This document shows, piece after piece, positions 31,501-40,590 of a DNA stretch of 64,000 nt. The DNA is from Metridium senile. Lineage: Eukaryota; Cnidaria; Anthozoa; Actiniaria; Metridiidae. The stretch's first letter is position 1. Every line of letters begins with the position of its first letter. A program made the position numbers and the translations under genes. The notes under the pieces are model-generated. The model was not told the DNA's origin. It saw nothing but the letters and a program-made list of their open reading frames with translations, and did not search any database. Where the stretch lies: NCBI GenBank assembly GCA_949775045.1, contig OX459103.1, positions 10,856,605-10,920,604 of the forward strand, written 5' to 3'.

Positions 31501-34500
31501 GCAAAGGATCATGGGATACGCTGATAATGATAACGATGGGCCACGTGAAGCTTTTCATTTTTTTTTTTTTCAATGGGCCGGCCGAGCGAGATAATTTTTG
31601 AATTAAAAAGAGAAATCAACTGCAAATTTAATTTTAATTTACCAAAAATACTAGTAATAATAAAAATAATAAATAAAACGTTTTAGACTTTACTTTTGAA
31701 TCAATGGATGATAACCATGGGCCACCATAGAGCTGGGCAACCGTCATAAAAAAAAATTTTCATAACTTTTCTATAGCCCAGCAGGTGAAAAAGAAATTTT
31801 CCAAAACTTTCCAGGTCCTGGAAAAATGCATTACCAATTTCCAAAACTTTCCAAAACCCGTACAAACCCTGGTTACAAAAAGTAACAAAAAACTCAAAGT
31901 GTTCACGGTTCGAGTGTCCTCACTGTAATCATTTAATGTACATTCAACTCTATAATAGGGCTTTTTCATGATGGGGGTATTTTACTGGTACCAGAATGCT
32001 TTATAATTTTCTTCAATTTACATTCCTCTAATTTCTTTGATTTGCTTTGATTGACTTTTTATGATCCTTTCTTATATTATAATCAGGGTCTCTTGTGAAC
32101 AACAGTCAGCTTCATAGTTCTTGCCAATCAACCTCAGCCCTGATAGCTAGCAATATATTCTTTAGAATTTGCCTACAGGCTGTGGTGATTTGAGAAATGT
32201 ACACATTATTATATGTGTATGTAAAAGTTCCACTGGAAATAGCCAATTTCTAAAGAACATATAACATCAAACAAATCTTTGTAGCTTAGGGGTGGACCAT
32301 TTGACTTTTGAGGGGGGTGGATGATTTGGTCCGTGCAACAAATCTTTTTTAGCTTGATGGCATGCGCACAGAATTTATTTGATAGAAATGCAAAGATTTG
32401 AGTGGCGATTTTGGATTGCAGGAAATTTTTTTCTGCCCTTTGGGCCGTGCACAAAGTTTTTTCGAAATCATCCACCCCCTCCCCCTCAAAAGTTAAATGG
32501 TCCACCCCTTAGGAGGAATTTTTTAAAAATTAAAAGGTTGAGAACCAACAACTACTATTATGAATATAATATAACATGCTATCAAGACTAATGTTGATCA
32601 CCGCAAACTGTGACAACAATTATTTCACAAAAGATAAAGGGCAAATATTTCTGGTCTTTGTAGTATAATTATGGTATAATAATATAATATAATTTGAAAT
32701 CCCTATTTCTGTATAATAAAGTATAAACTTGAGTACTGTACTTACTTCCGCCCACCAGTCTAGAATTTGAAAACCTTCCTAAAGCTATTGGATGCTGCTT
32801 ATTTTTTCCTCCTGATTGTATAATGGCATCTGTTTCAGCAGCAGCACTTGCACATATATGCCATTTATAGAAATACTTGGTTACAGGCTCAGTGAACTCA
32901 TACCGCCTGGAAAAGAAAAGAAAAACACTTGTATTTAGTCGCATATCATGTCTACAGGGCTACTGGAATAGTGTGATTTCTGAATTCTCACGATTCCCCT
33001 AAAATTGCATTAAATCGCACAATTCCTAAAAATAGAACAATTTTATAAACATTGCATATTTTTGACAATTTTCACAATTATGACCAAATATTATATGGAT
33101 TATTCATCAGAAATGCAAAAAAATGGAAAATGGAAATGATTTCAATGCAAATTCCCTCACAAATTGCACAGTAAATCAACAAACACGGACATCTGCGAAC
33201 ATGTTCGATCAATCATCAAGGCGTCACTTACACAACTCTACCAGAAACCCTGTGTCAATAACATTCATAATTTTATTATGAGTGTTTTTCAATGGGCAGA
33301 CCACCAATTTTTAATCTAAAAATAATGCATATCGCAATAGTATTTCTCGAAATGTTATGACATATACTTCCTAGAGATAGATTGAAGTTTATTTTGCAGT
33401 CACTTTTTTCTGAGATCAGAGCGTCCCATAGCAACGCTACGTTGCTAAGGGTGGTTTTATATCCATATATCGATACATTTTTATATCTCTGAACGATATG
33501 AAATTTAGTAACTTTGTTTATATTTATATTTATTTTCCTTTTTAAAACATTTTTATTAATTATATAGATTTAGCTTAGATTTCATTCCATGTACTGTATA
33601 TAGAATTTTATCAATCATATTTTTTATTTTATTTTATTTATTTATTTATTTATTTATTTTTTTTTTTTCCTTCTAAAATTGTAAAGCGGTGTTGAGCTTT
33701 TGTAATTGTCGCTATATAAAATAAAGTTATTATTATTATTATTATTTATTCACAGAGCATTTCTCGGTCTCACAGAAAATTTTGAGCTTATCGCTCTTGT
33801 CTACTGTTACAGTACTTCAATGTCAACAAATTGAGCGAGTATGGTTGAATTCTCTAATAGGAAAACCAAACTACACGCATTTATAATTTTTGGGCATAAA
33901 TTTTGCGATAACTCAAAATTTGTGAATTCTCGACTTCAAAATGAGGACTCAATAGAGTATTGATATTCTATACTGAGCTCATTCAGAAGAAGAATGGTTC
34001 GTCTCTCATCTCTAGCTATTTCATAGAAATCGCTGAAATTGATGTCCATAATTAGAGATTTGTATCCGGTACAATATTCTAGATTTTCATAGCAAATTAA
34101 TTAATGGCATGATAAGCTTCTTGCTCTTTTAAACAATCTGAGTAGAATTGTTTGAAGCTCGGCTTGAAGTTACTTAGTACCTAATACTAATTACTTGCAA
34201 AGTTTTAGGTTGTTCGATATACTCTAAGGGTATCAAAACGAAGTACTAAGCTGGTAACTTTTGCTCTAGCTTTCATTATTAAATCAATATCTCAATCATT
34301 ATTGATTAGACCAATACATCGGTTTGAAAAATATAATGAAATACTTAAAATGACATATTTGACGGTGTATAAGTCTACCTTTCAATAACACAAGAAATTG
34401 ACCTTCAAAAGTCAACCTCGACTTATACACTGGGTATAAAACTCAATGTATTGATTTTTCACATAATATCAAAGCAAAACTATTTTTTTATCATTAAAAG

Positions 34501-36941
34501 TGATTGCTTTTGTTGGGAAAAGTATTTTCAAAAAGCGAAGTTTGCTAGATGTCCTAAATGAGACGCGTCTAAAAAAATTGAAGTATTGAAATTGATGTGT
34601 CTAGCTGAGTGTCTGACACTTTGTGTAAGCTCTTTTGAATCCATGAGAACGCTTTAAAAATTGCATTTTCACTCCAATTGGTCTGTGGCAAATGACTTAC
34701 TCATACCCAGGGCCTCACACGCGTTTATAAAATTTTGGGAAGGAGGGAGGGGTGTGCTGTGGTTTTTAGCGCAATTTTATGGCAAGCCGTTCACAAAACT
34801 ACAACAAAATATTGTTCATTTCTGAACAAAATAATAGCTATCAAAATGTCAAAATGGTCTGAACAACTCATAAATATGTTTTATTAATAACTGGTTGCTG
34901 GAATAGGGAAATAAATTCAAAAATCACACATAAATATCATTTTGAGTTTAATATAATGTCAACAACGGCGAGGTTTTGGTCGTTTTTCATGGGCCGGCCG
35001 TGTAGCTTATGTCGAAGTGTTTGAAACACAGATAACTTTTACAACTTCAAATTAATGCTTTTGAAATTTCCTAACCATACTTGCATGGTATAGCCTATGT
35101 ATTTTTAAGGTTGAAACCCCTGGAAAAATACTATGAAGATTTCTCGGCGAGGCTTAAATAAGTAAGAGCGAAAAATGGCTGCCGTTTCGACAACAACAGT
35201 GTCGTGACATTTTCATGTTTTTGCAAAGTTTTATTTATCTCTACAGAAAATTAATTCAACCATGATACAATCTAGCTTTTTTGAGTATTACAGTAGTCTT
35301 TTTACCTCAATAGCTGGAGATTAAGCAATCTTTTTGTGCAAATCGGCTGTTGAATATCAAGCCTTCGTCTTTCAAAAATGCCTGTCTTCAATCCACTATG
35401 TCGAAGTGTTTGCAGAAACTGCTACTCCAATGACAATACCATCATTTTAAAGCTTGTATTCTTGTCCATGGTATAGGCATAATAAAAAATTAGGAAAGTT
35501 CATTTTTGAAAACAAAGTTAATCATTTTCATCATTCTTTTGACACAAAAATAAGCCATAAAATCCACATAAAGAAGTATGCTCAATCGTAAAAAGGTTGC
35601 TCTACTCAAAAGTTTTACAAGAAAATATGCCTTCATCTATCTTGTTTTGTTCTTCAATACTTAAAGTTCTTATAAATCAGATTTTAAGACCAAAATATCC
35701 TTCAAGGTTGTACAAAAAACAAACATATATATTCGAAAAATATGCCGATTCAGCCAATCCGGTCACTCGAACCTAGTCTCCCAACATTTGCCACAGACCA
35801 ACTCCAAGAACATTTTCAAAAAGTACTTCAAATGTTTGTAGCTTGGTGTTTTTGTTATATTATGCAATAGTATTTGAACATTTTATTCAGTAGGAGAACA
35901 CAATAATAATTTTACACTTTGTCAAAAAAATTATTAAAAAATATAATGGCCAGCTCTTCAGATTCAGCATATATGCCACAAAAATACGTCACAAAAAGCC
36001 TTCCATATTCAACAGCAATTTTATTATACAGGTTGTAACATGTCAATCAAAAAAATATTTCAAATTAAAAATCATATTACACAGAATTCTTACTTCCACC
36101 AAACAGTTTACAGACATTCATTTGTGTGCTTATCTTTATCTATAGATTCTAATTTAAAAATACCAAGACGATCAATGTCGTTTATCACGTGACACCTGTC
36201 ACTACATCACATGACATTACGAGACAGAGTTTACAGTGTTTGGCTCTAAAACACGGCAATTTTACATCAATAACTTACATTAAATAAGAAAATTATATCT
36301 AAACATGGAAATAATAAAATAATGTTGATTCGTGTTTATAACTTAAGTATTTGTAGCGATTTTAGATCCAGCTTAGAAGTTTTGAACCGGACAAGTGCAG
36401 TAACTCCCGGAGTAAATATCATTGCACTATAACACTACGTACACGATGAATTCTGAGCGGTTATAGTCCAAAAATACAAACATGCGAATCGATTACTACT
36501 CGATATGTAACCTATAGTCATTCTATATAATGTGTTATGTTATAATAACAGTTTAGTGGTATAAAAAAGAACTAGAAAGCGAAACAGTTGACTTTTTGAA
36601 CAAACATGTAAAGTTTTGAAACAACATATCGAATTTTAAACATTGACCAGCTTTCCCCCACGGTATACCGACCAAAACCTCCGGGAATCTGGTTACTACA
36701 AGTTATCTTTATCTATAACATGTTATTAGTTTATATTGGTGAATAAGATTCATGTATGTGTTATATATAAATGTACGACTCTAATCACTTACGGATTGGC
36801 TTTGACTAAAGCATTCAACCTTCCAGTCACATCTGTAGGGTCTTTGCCATTCGTTTTTGGACAAATTAACGCACTAGTTAATGTAGTAATAGTAATACAA
36901 TGCAGCAGTAGAAAGGCTAATCTAACATGGAAAGAATTCAT
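22222..36941 (-). CDS. M6PR: Cation-dependent mannose-6-phosphate receptor, complete (copy A)
   Basis: A type I membrane receptor that carries mannose-6-phosphate-tagged lysosomal enzymes from the Golgi to endosomes. Six minus-strand exons join in phase: 36793-36941, 32746-32906, 26694-26803, 24891-25039, 23840-23966 and 22222-22293, giving 255 residues. Order: signal peptide (MNSFHVRLAFLLLHCITITT), a lumenal MRH domain, one membrane span (about 183-207, SILLIVIIIVGGVYLILGF) and a tail. The four sugar-binding residues of the family are present as Gln80, Arg126, Glu147 or 148 and Tyr162 (ECYYLFE). The cytoplasmic LYQRYVAGAKGLEQIP block is a family hallmark. The tail ends DPDDDNLLPAV, a DxxLL signal of the kind bound by GGA adaptors. 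An in-frame ATG lies upstream at 37067, but the start at 36941 gives the signal peptide. The exon 2-3 intron carries a 4.83-kb transposon, and exon 4 borders a minisatellite. Confidence 0.93.
22503..22535. repeat. Poly-G tract
   Basis: A G run of about 33 bases in the last intron of the receptor gene. Short inverted sequences flank it (GGATCTAGG and CTAGATCCG), so it may be the core of a small element. Confidence 0.85.
22668..22820. mobile_element. Palindromic miniature element with GACGTTTCGAGCTTTAG core
   Basis: Left AATGAAATTTGTAACACCGT and TTGACTTAACTTTACTGACG; right CGTCAGTAAAGTTAAGTCAA and ACGGTGTTACAAATTTCATT. The arms are almost perfect around TTCGAGCTTTAGCCCTTCGT. A partial second copy follows (about 22875-22930). 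Confidence 0.75.
24090..24900 (-). repeat. 65-bp minisatellite (~13 copies) containing the exon-4 splice donor
   Basis: The unit, read on the plus strand, runs ACACTATCAGTAGAATAGAG, CCAGCATTATGATTACTACC, CCTCCCCCCTTAGTAGTACA, TAATT. The rightmost unit is the end of receptor exon 4 with its donor (minus-strand ATAGT then GTAAGT, boundary 24891). Units nearest the exon keep GTAAGT; most further ones read GTAATT. The array therefore grew out of an exon/intron junction into the intron. Cores lie near 24097, 24162, 24227, 24292, 24357, 24422, 24487, 24552, 24617, 24682, 24746, 24817 and 24890. Confidence 0.9.
25134..25501. mobile_element. Inverted-repeat element in receptor intron 3
   Basis: GATTTCATTACTACACGC at the left and GCGCGTAGTAATGAAATC at the right, with GTCAATCAAACACAATTTGT and its inverse ACAAATTGTGTTTGATTGAC further in. 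Arms are about 80 bp and the centre about 200 bp. It has no counterpart in the shorter intron of copy B. Confidence 0.75.
25741..26004. mobile_element. Inverted-repeat element in receptor intron 3
   Basis: TTACAGTGCGACTACTGAAA at the left and TTTCAGTAGTCGCACTGTAA at the right, extended by a few more paired bases. The centre is AT-rich and non-coding. Confidence 0.7.
26105..26334. mobile_element. Palindrome with short tandem units in its arms
   Basis: TCCCATTTAAATCTGTACTT is repeated three times (first unit slightly different) in the left arm and about twice, inverted, in the right. Inner arms GTGCTAAACACACAGATCAA and TTGATCTGTGTGTTTAGCAC pair closely. Confidence 0.75.
26487..26611. mobile_element. 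Near-perfect short palindrome
   Basis: AATTAACAATTATTCGCCGA with AGGGGAAGTGATTATCGGTG is repeated inverted after a short centre. The arms are about 55 bp, and the right end lies about 80 bp from the receptor exon-3 donor. Confidence 0.75.
27370..27566. repeat. Left long inverted repeat of the transposon
   Basis: It contains AAAGTAAAGTCTAAAACGTT, CTCGCTCGGCCGGCCCATTG and TTATCATTATCAGCGTATCC, all repeated inverted at 31505-31702. It ends about 30 bp before the likely transposase start, so it probably holds the promoter. Confidence 0.85.
27598..28799 (+). pseudogene. IS3-like DDE integrase/transposase, broken by one frameshift
   Basis: This would cut and join the transposon ends. The start MADQWKDDESLQ at 27598 is chosen because the in-frame ATG at 27511 lies inside the inverted repeat. 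A first helical region (KRKEILDFVRRDY, LPTLDRRLRFFG) is followed by an IS3-type helix-turn-helix (LLGYRALNQKLRTEYDIKVP), a lysine run, and the integrase core: VVSLDGHDKL (Asp about 144), LRIDKGTETG (Asp about 208) and, after the shift, NKIERWWRNLHERL (Glu about 248). Spacings are about 64 and 39. The frame breaks near 28328-28333 by the equivalent of one lost base: the first frame stops at 28395, and the other frame continues as YFKVQLTQLLRANDYDPYND to the stop at 28799. So this copy should not make a full transposase unless the shift is a sequencing error. Confidence 0.85.
29615..29775. repeat. Palindrome inside the transposon
   Basis: GTGTTGTGTTTTCCGCGCTT with GACGTCAAATTTATT is repeated inverted as AATAAATTTGACGGCAAGCG then CGGAAAACACAACAC. 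Flanks CCCTTTTAATAAGTCCC and GGGACTTCCTAAAAGGG also pair. It is a miniature element or hairpin between the two convergent genes. Confidence 0.8.
29866..30042. repeat. Near-perfect palindrome inside the transposon
   Basis: TTTACAGCGCAACGCGTAAA with AGTATGG and AATGTATTCGCATACTTCTG is repeated inverted with hardly any change; arms are about 75 bp. The matching reading frames on both strands are a by-product of this symmetry. Confidence 0.85.
30140..31417 (-). CDS. Transposon-borne alpha-kinase (MHCK/EF2K/TRPM7-type)
   Basis: A 425-residue single-exon protein. Residues 1-180 are Lys/Glu-rich with no domain I recognise. Residues about 185-425 match the alpha-kinase fold, atypical Ser/Thr kinases unrelated in sequence to ordinary protein kinases. 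Visible family marks: the ATP-site lysine in VWVIKKYTK (about 241), QVQMHALARNITARF, VTVEEFVAGDFSKYVNNDG, AHFSYLYSKKKLMILDIQG with His347 and the catalytic Asp361 and Gln363, a second Asp in YDLYDPELAT (371), a glycine-containing AGNLSIVGI loop, and the zinc-site tail HECNKFC (His411, Cys413, Cys417). Every residue I expect for activity is present and the frame is unbroken, in contrast to the partner transposase. The start ATG lies about 90 bp from the right inverted repeat. Role is unknown; a part in transposition or host manipulation is speculation. Confidence 0.9.
   Translation of the reverse strand: MKKRKLKESWDDFEKRVGQKRNGRGEFEEKRGHGKVPNDILVQRMASTPSGRLKKYEPLDTRYFVPFAEYEELSIETIKEACERFYKAPTGSCDVLASDRGPSCNKMEQIKGKKVYCIRFLQPKEEDFSHAKKQVPVLKGVKSVPISPSKAVAQSSTRQVCMPRTVYPKSISIGDLMKAGKLVKPPQVAILKLEIFNVESCKWIDIPSIEVEVEKTAFASDAFRDAFKAKCTKKSTVWVIKKYTKKSIDTITNTLQMPLENHTRKQVQMHALARNITARFATKVPVEFGDLFKYGKVYFSLYEDCPVTVEEFVAGDFSKYVNNDGHCIDSPSKEYDDIFVKAQCLAHFSYLYSKKKLMILDIQGAKYDLYDPELATTKIPEQSEESDDSEDFFFCAGNLSIVGINHFKEVHECNKFCEMMELKDI
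31505..31702. repeat. Right long inverted repeat of the transposon
   Basis: The inverse of 27370-27566 with very few differences (GGATACGCTGATAATGATAA, CAATGGGCCGGCCGAGCGAG). It would give the kinase gene almost the same upstream sequence as the transposase gene. Confidence 0.85.
32289..32508. mobile_element. GGGGTGGACCAT element with TTA duplication (copy A)
   Basis: GGGGTGGACCATTTGACTTT at the left and AAGTTAAATGGTCCACCCC at the right, flanked by TTA (32286-32288, 32509-32511). It is shared with copy B, so it predates the duplication. It lies in the exon 2-3 intron. Confidence 0.85.
32907..36792. other. Intron 1 of the M6P receptor (copy A)
   Basis: About 3.9 kb of AT-rich intron with no coding stretch that I can support. 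It contains the A-only block 33433-33884, which ends in a retroposon-like tail with (ATT)n near 33690-33745 and a (TTTA)n run near 33640. The rest is unremarkable and nearly identical to copy B. Confidence 0.7.
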
Positions 36942-37275
36942 CTTGGTTTTATCACATGGAACCACACTCGACAAACTTGTGACTTCTCTTCCGCCTTCAA
37001 TGGAACCCAGCTGATCGCCGTCTAATATGACACAGGAAGCCCAATCAATAGCAGAACTCATCCACAAATCAACTTGTCGATAATCAAATAAAAATATGGG
37101 AAGTGCATGTAGTCAAACCGTTGAATAGCTGGATAAAATTAAGTTAGATATTTACTAGAAAATTAAATTAAAACTTAGTAAAGAACCCACACCATAACAA
37201 ATATTAAAATAAATAAATAAAATATGTATAATTCAATAAAATAGACCAAAATATTTTTTTGTTCTATGTATTTTA

Positions 37276-37468
37276 GGCCTCGTCTTCACGAATCCGATCC
37301 GGCTGAAACCGCATAGAAATATATATTTGCGTCTACACGAATCCGCGTATCCGGAGGATTCAAGTAAAAGTATGCGGTTTCGGCGACCGGATTCACTGGA
37401 TTCGTGTGGACGATTCGCATCAAAAAGTATGCGGTTTCAAAAGTATCCGGATCCGTGAAGACGGGGTC
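37276..37468. mobile_element. 193-bp miniature element with TTA duplication and empty site
   Basis: Ends GGCCTCGTCTTCACGAATCC and GGATCCGTGAAGACGGGGTC are inverted repeats; internal GTATGCGGTTTC and AATCCG words recur. TTA flanks it (37273-37275, 37469-37471). Copy B at about 59870 reads TATTTTAATGTCACGCG with one TTA, which is the empty site. Confidence 0.88.
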
Positions 37469-38054
37469 TTAATGTCACGCGAAAAATGTTTGGAACAAAA
37501 GTTTTTATTCCCAGAGGTTTTGAATTGAGTCGAAACGTACATAGCAAGAGAGGAGAGGAACGGATCAGGGAGGAGGGAAAAACAGCAAAAATAAACAGGG
37601 AGGAAGGGGAAAAAGAGGTAAAAATAGAGGGAGGAGGGAGAATCAAAATATAGACCTAATTAATAGGCCCTTTGCAGGACTTGGTTACGTGTCTAGATAC
37701 CGCATAGGAACGGGATTTTGGAGTGCAAAAATGCCTCGCGGGGTAAAACAAATTACCACACGAATAAAAAAATACTTCATCTTTGGAGATTTGTTCTTTA
37801 GTTTGAACTTTCAATTCAATCTTATACTTAAAATTCTTCCTCTATAAACCTGTCGTCCGTCTTACCTCTTTTGAAGTGTTGTTTTTGACATGAATAGTTA
37901 GCGTTTTTTATGGTTTTCTTTTCCTCTTCTTTTGTGAACATCACGCAAGATAGCGACTTTTCAAGGTTAGTATTCGGGGTACCTTTTAGTTTTTCCCCGT
38001 TTCAAGACTTCTTGGTACTTTAAATTTCATCAGTATATAGTATATATAGTATAA

Positions 38055-38285
38055 TATAGTAGGTTCTCCCTTTATCCAAGTGGTAGGGGTGATCGGCGTA
38101 CCTTTTAGGGTTAAAATATTTCCAGTGCGTACCTTTCAGGGTCCATTTAGAGATTTGCCTCAAAAATCAGTTCTAAGGGTCGTTTTTACTCTGCTTTATT
38201 TGTATCTGAGCGTACCTTTGAGGGGTCATTTTCAAAATCTCCGCCGATCACCCCTACCACTTGAACAAAGGGAGTACCCCCCGGG
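38055..38285. mobile_element. hAT-like miniature element, decayed copy
   Basis: Contains CCAAGTGGTAGGGGTGATCG at the left and CGATCACCCCTACCACTTGA at the right, with GTACCTTTTAGGGTTAAAAT inside as in its relatives. The left terminus is truncated and no clean 8-bp duplication is seen. Copy B has unrelated sequence at this point. Confidence 0.65.
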
Positions 38286-40224
38286 CTATAAGGTCTTATG
38301 CCCTGATTGTAATATTATTTGGGCCAATTTTATGCGAACAGCTTATCTCTGAAATACAAACTTGTTCAAATTTGTACGTTTGCACTCTAATGAAAAAGCC
38401 TCAATAGCTTATATCTATAAAGAACAAAGAAAATCAGGGAGTAGGGAGAAATGTTAAAAAAATAGGTAGTAGGGCGAATCGGGGGCTGAAGCGTAATCAT
38501 GAATCACACGGCTTTGAAATTTGCAGGAATCATTTATCTTTGTGTAAAATGTAGGAATCATGAGTTTTTTAGCATATATATTACAAAAAAAAAAAACAAC
38601 AACAACAAAGAATGAATCATGAATCGCGACAAAATTTGACTAGGAATCATGAATCATTGAAAATAAATGATTCCGCTTCACCCCCCGAGGGAGAAGAATA
38701 GTATAAAATTTGTGAGGAAGGATATTTATCTAGCAACGCGGCAGCCGTTTTGGGAAGACAGTCCAGTATGTAAATGAGTAAGTAGACGCGTACGAAAGAG
38801 GTTGCATTGGTTTGAGTAGTAAAAGCCTTAATTTTACAGACGCAAATTCGGTTTTTTTTTATTAATAAAACAAATTTTAAATTTAAAAATTTAAATTTTT
38901 AACAATTTTGTCCAAAAAGTTTTCGACAATTTAATTCGAAGGTAATATCAATAAATATAGCATTTTCGCTTCTTTATTTCCATACTAATTTTAGGATATA
39001 ATAATTATAAAAGTGTCGAGACACTTTGCTCATAAACATAATAATACACTAGAAAAACGTGGATAATCATGATCGAAGATGTACTGCACATTCAATGAAT
39101 TTACCCGGTGCTAAACCAACAAGTAAATAATGCTAGCTTAAAGTTTCTCAAAAGTTAAATATCCACGCTTTTTTGTTGTATTATTTTGTAGCAATATAAT
39201 TAAATAGTAAGGTTCCACTCTGTACCCATTTGTACCTAACAGCTGATGATGGCAATAGTCCCCTTCAAATTTGCCTTTGTATCGAAGCTAGACGAACGTT
39301 GAACTTACAGTGATAGAGACACGTGAATAATATTCCGGCAAGCAATTAAAAAGTATCTTTCATTGCAAGCTCATCGTGCATCTCGCTTCGATGCAATGCT
39401 TAAGGCCCGGCTACCTTTCAAGATGGCGCCGGGAACTGTTGAATCATACCGAAACATGTCTTCTAAAATCAAGAGTGCTGTGTTATTTCTAGCTTAAACT
39501 TATTATACACCTTATAAATTTTTCATTGGTTTTGGTAATCTCCATATTAGAATATGACGGTTATCATCCAAATCAGAGTTAATAAAGTTACTAACTCTGT
39601 CGATTTTTAGTGTCGGGCTTCCTGTCCCGACACTAATAAGAAGTATAATAGGAAGCCCGACACTAATAAGTGAGGAGGGACAGGAAGCCCAAAACTTATA
39701 CCGGCTGCGAGGGAGACTAAGGGTGGCGTTAACTTGCAATATTTTTAAAACAAGTAGACTGCAAAACAGTACCGATTTGAAGTTTGATCGAGTGAAGTTT
39801 TGAACCAAGAAAGTGGAGAATGGTAGACGATCGGGGAGAGAGGCTTGACACGTGTTTCCCCTCTCATACGAAACGTCTCTAGATCTCCTCATTCTCTTTC
39901 GGCCAAAACATCAAAGAGGTTTAGCTTAAATCAAAGTAGGGACTGTTTTGAAGTCCACCTAGAGTTGGACTAAATTCCAAACCAGGGACACATAGACCGA
40001 ATCAGAACATGGAGACCTGCTAATGTTCTTGACTGGTTAGCCTCGTGTTCACGTTGGAACACAAAGGAGTTTTCGCATCAATGATTGGCTAGCCAGTCAA
40101 GAACAATAGTTATTCAAATTGGTCGCCGTATTTCAATTCGGTGTTTGCTGAGTTCATAAGTGAATACCCTTTAACCAAGTAACTAGAGTGATTTTCATAT
40201 GACCGTGAAAGAATTGGCAAACTA

Positions 40225-40349
40225 AGGCCTAGGTTATATGTCGAATCTCACTTGTGCCGAATCTAATCACAACAAAGAAGACCGCCTCATTATCTATTGT
40301 TTGAATTGTATTCGGCACAAGTGGGATTCGACGTATAACCTAGGCCTAA
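40225..40349. mobile_element. Palindromic miniature element
   Basis: AGGCCTAGGTTATATGTCGA with ATCTCACTTGTGCCGAAT is repeated inverted as ATTCGGCACAAGTGGGATTC then GACGTATAACCTAGGCCT. The centre is about 50 bp. It is non-coding. Confidence 0.8.
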
Positions 40350-40489
40350 TAGTTGTTACTACACTCTGAATCTATCTATCTATTTTTTTTGTTATTTGTT
40401 GTTATTTGGCTGCAGTCTGTCTTATTTTATTAGAGTGATTTTCATTTGAGCGTATATACCTCACGAATATAGTTATTTTCCCTCATTCC

Positions 40490-40590
40490 TATTCATGGAG
40501 AGGGATGTTAGCGATATAACGTCCCTCTTAAAACATTGGAACCCGAGGTGATCATGGTATTACTAAGAGGTTATTATTAACCGAGCGTGA
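40490..40590. repeat. Inverted partner of 61230-61325
   Basis: TTCCTATTCATGGAGAGGGA, TGTTAGCGATATAACGT and GAGGTGATCATGGTATTACT occur here and, inverted, at 61230-61325. The pair brackets receptor copy B on both sides. It is a short dispersed repeat of unknown type. Confidence 0.75.

Larger units (their letters stand above)
27043..31871. mobile_element. 4.83-kb IS3-like DNA transposon carrying a transposase and an alpha-kinase
   Basis: Outer ends CAGGGTTCGTACAG and the inverse CCCGTACAAACCCTG are flanked by GTTACA at 27037-27042 and 31872-31877, a 6-bp target duplication. Further in, TATGGTGGCCCATGGTTATC pairs with its inverse near 31706-31732. Then comes a long, almost perfect inverted repeat of about 195 bp (about 27370-27566 and 31505-31702), which includes CTCGCTCGGCCGGCCCATTG. 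Two genes point toward each other from these repeats: a DDE transposase (27598-28799, plus, frameshifted) and an alpha-kinase (30140-31417, minus, intact). Two palindromes fill the space between their 3' ends. The HTH plus DDE layout resembles bacterial IS3 and, from memory, the eukaryotic IS3EU class; that name needs checking. The element lies in the exon 2-3 intron of the M6P receptor. Confidence 0.88.
31988..39236. repeat. Segmental duplication, copy A (partner 51555-61186)
   Basis: From TACCAGAATGCTTTATAATT to GTACCCATTTGTAC the sequence matches 51555-61186 in the same orientation, nearly identical outside insertions and deletions. It covers receptor exons 1 and 2, intron 1 and the 5' flank. 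Differences include insertions in B (solo LTR, TTA and TTAA elements, an unknown 790-bp piece), deletions in B at 33433-33884, 35005-35030 and 35610-35800 with short junction homologies, and an insertion in A at 37276. Confidence 0.92.

Noticed and set aside
36942..37067. In-frame upstream ATG extending the receptor by 42 residues
   Set aside because: The extension would bury the signal peptide; the start at 36941 gives a normal N-terminal signal sequence. The extension is open in copy B too, but near-identical sequence makes that uninformative.
39512..39892. 126-codon open frame on the minus strand
   Set aside because: No recognisable domain, no splice partners, and it overlaps short repeated words (GGAAGCCCGACACTAATAAG).
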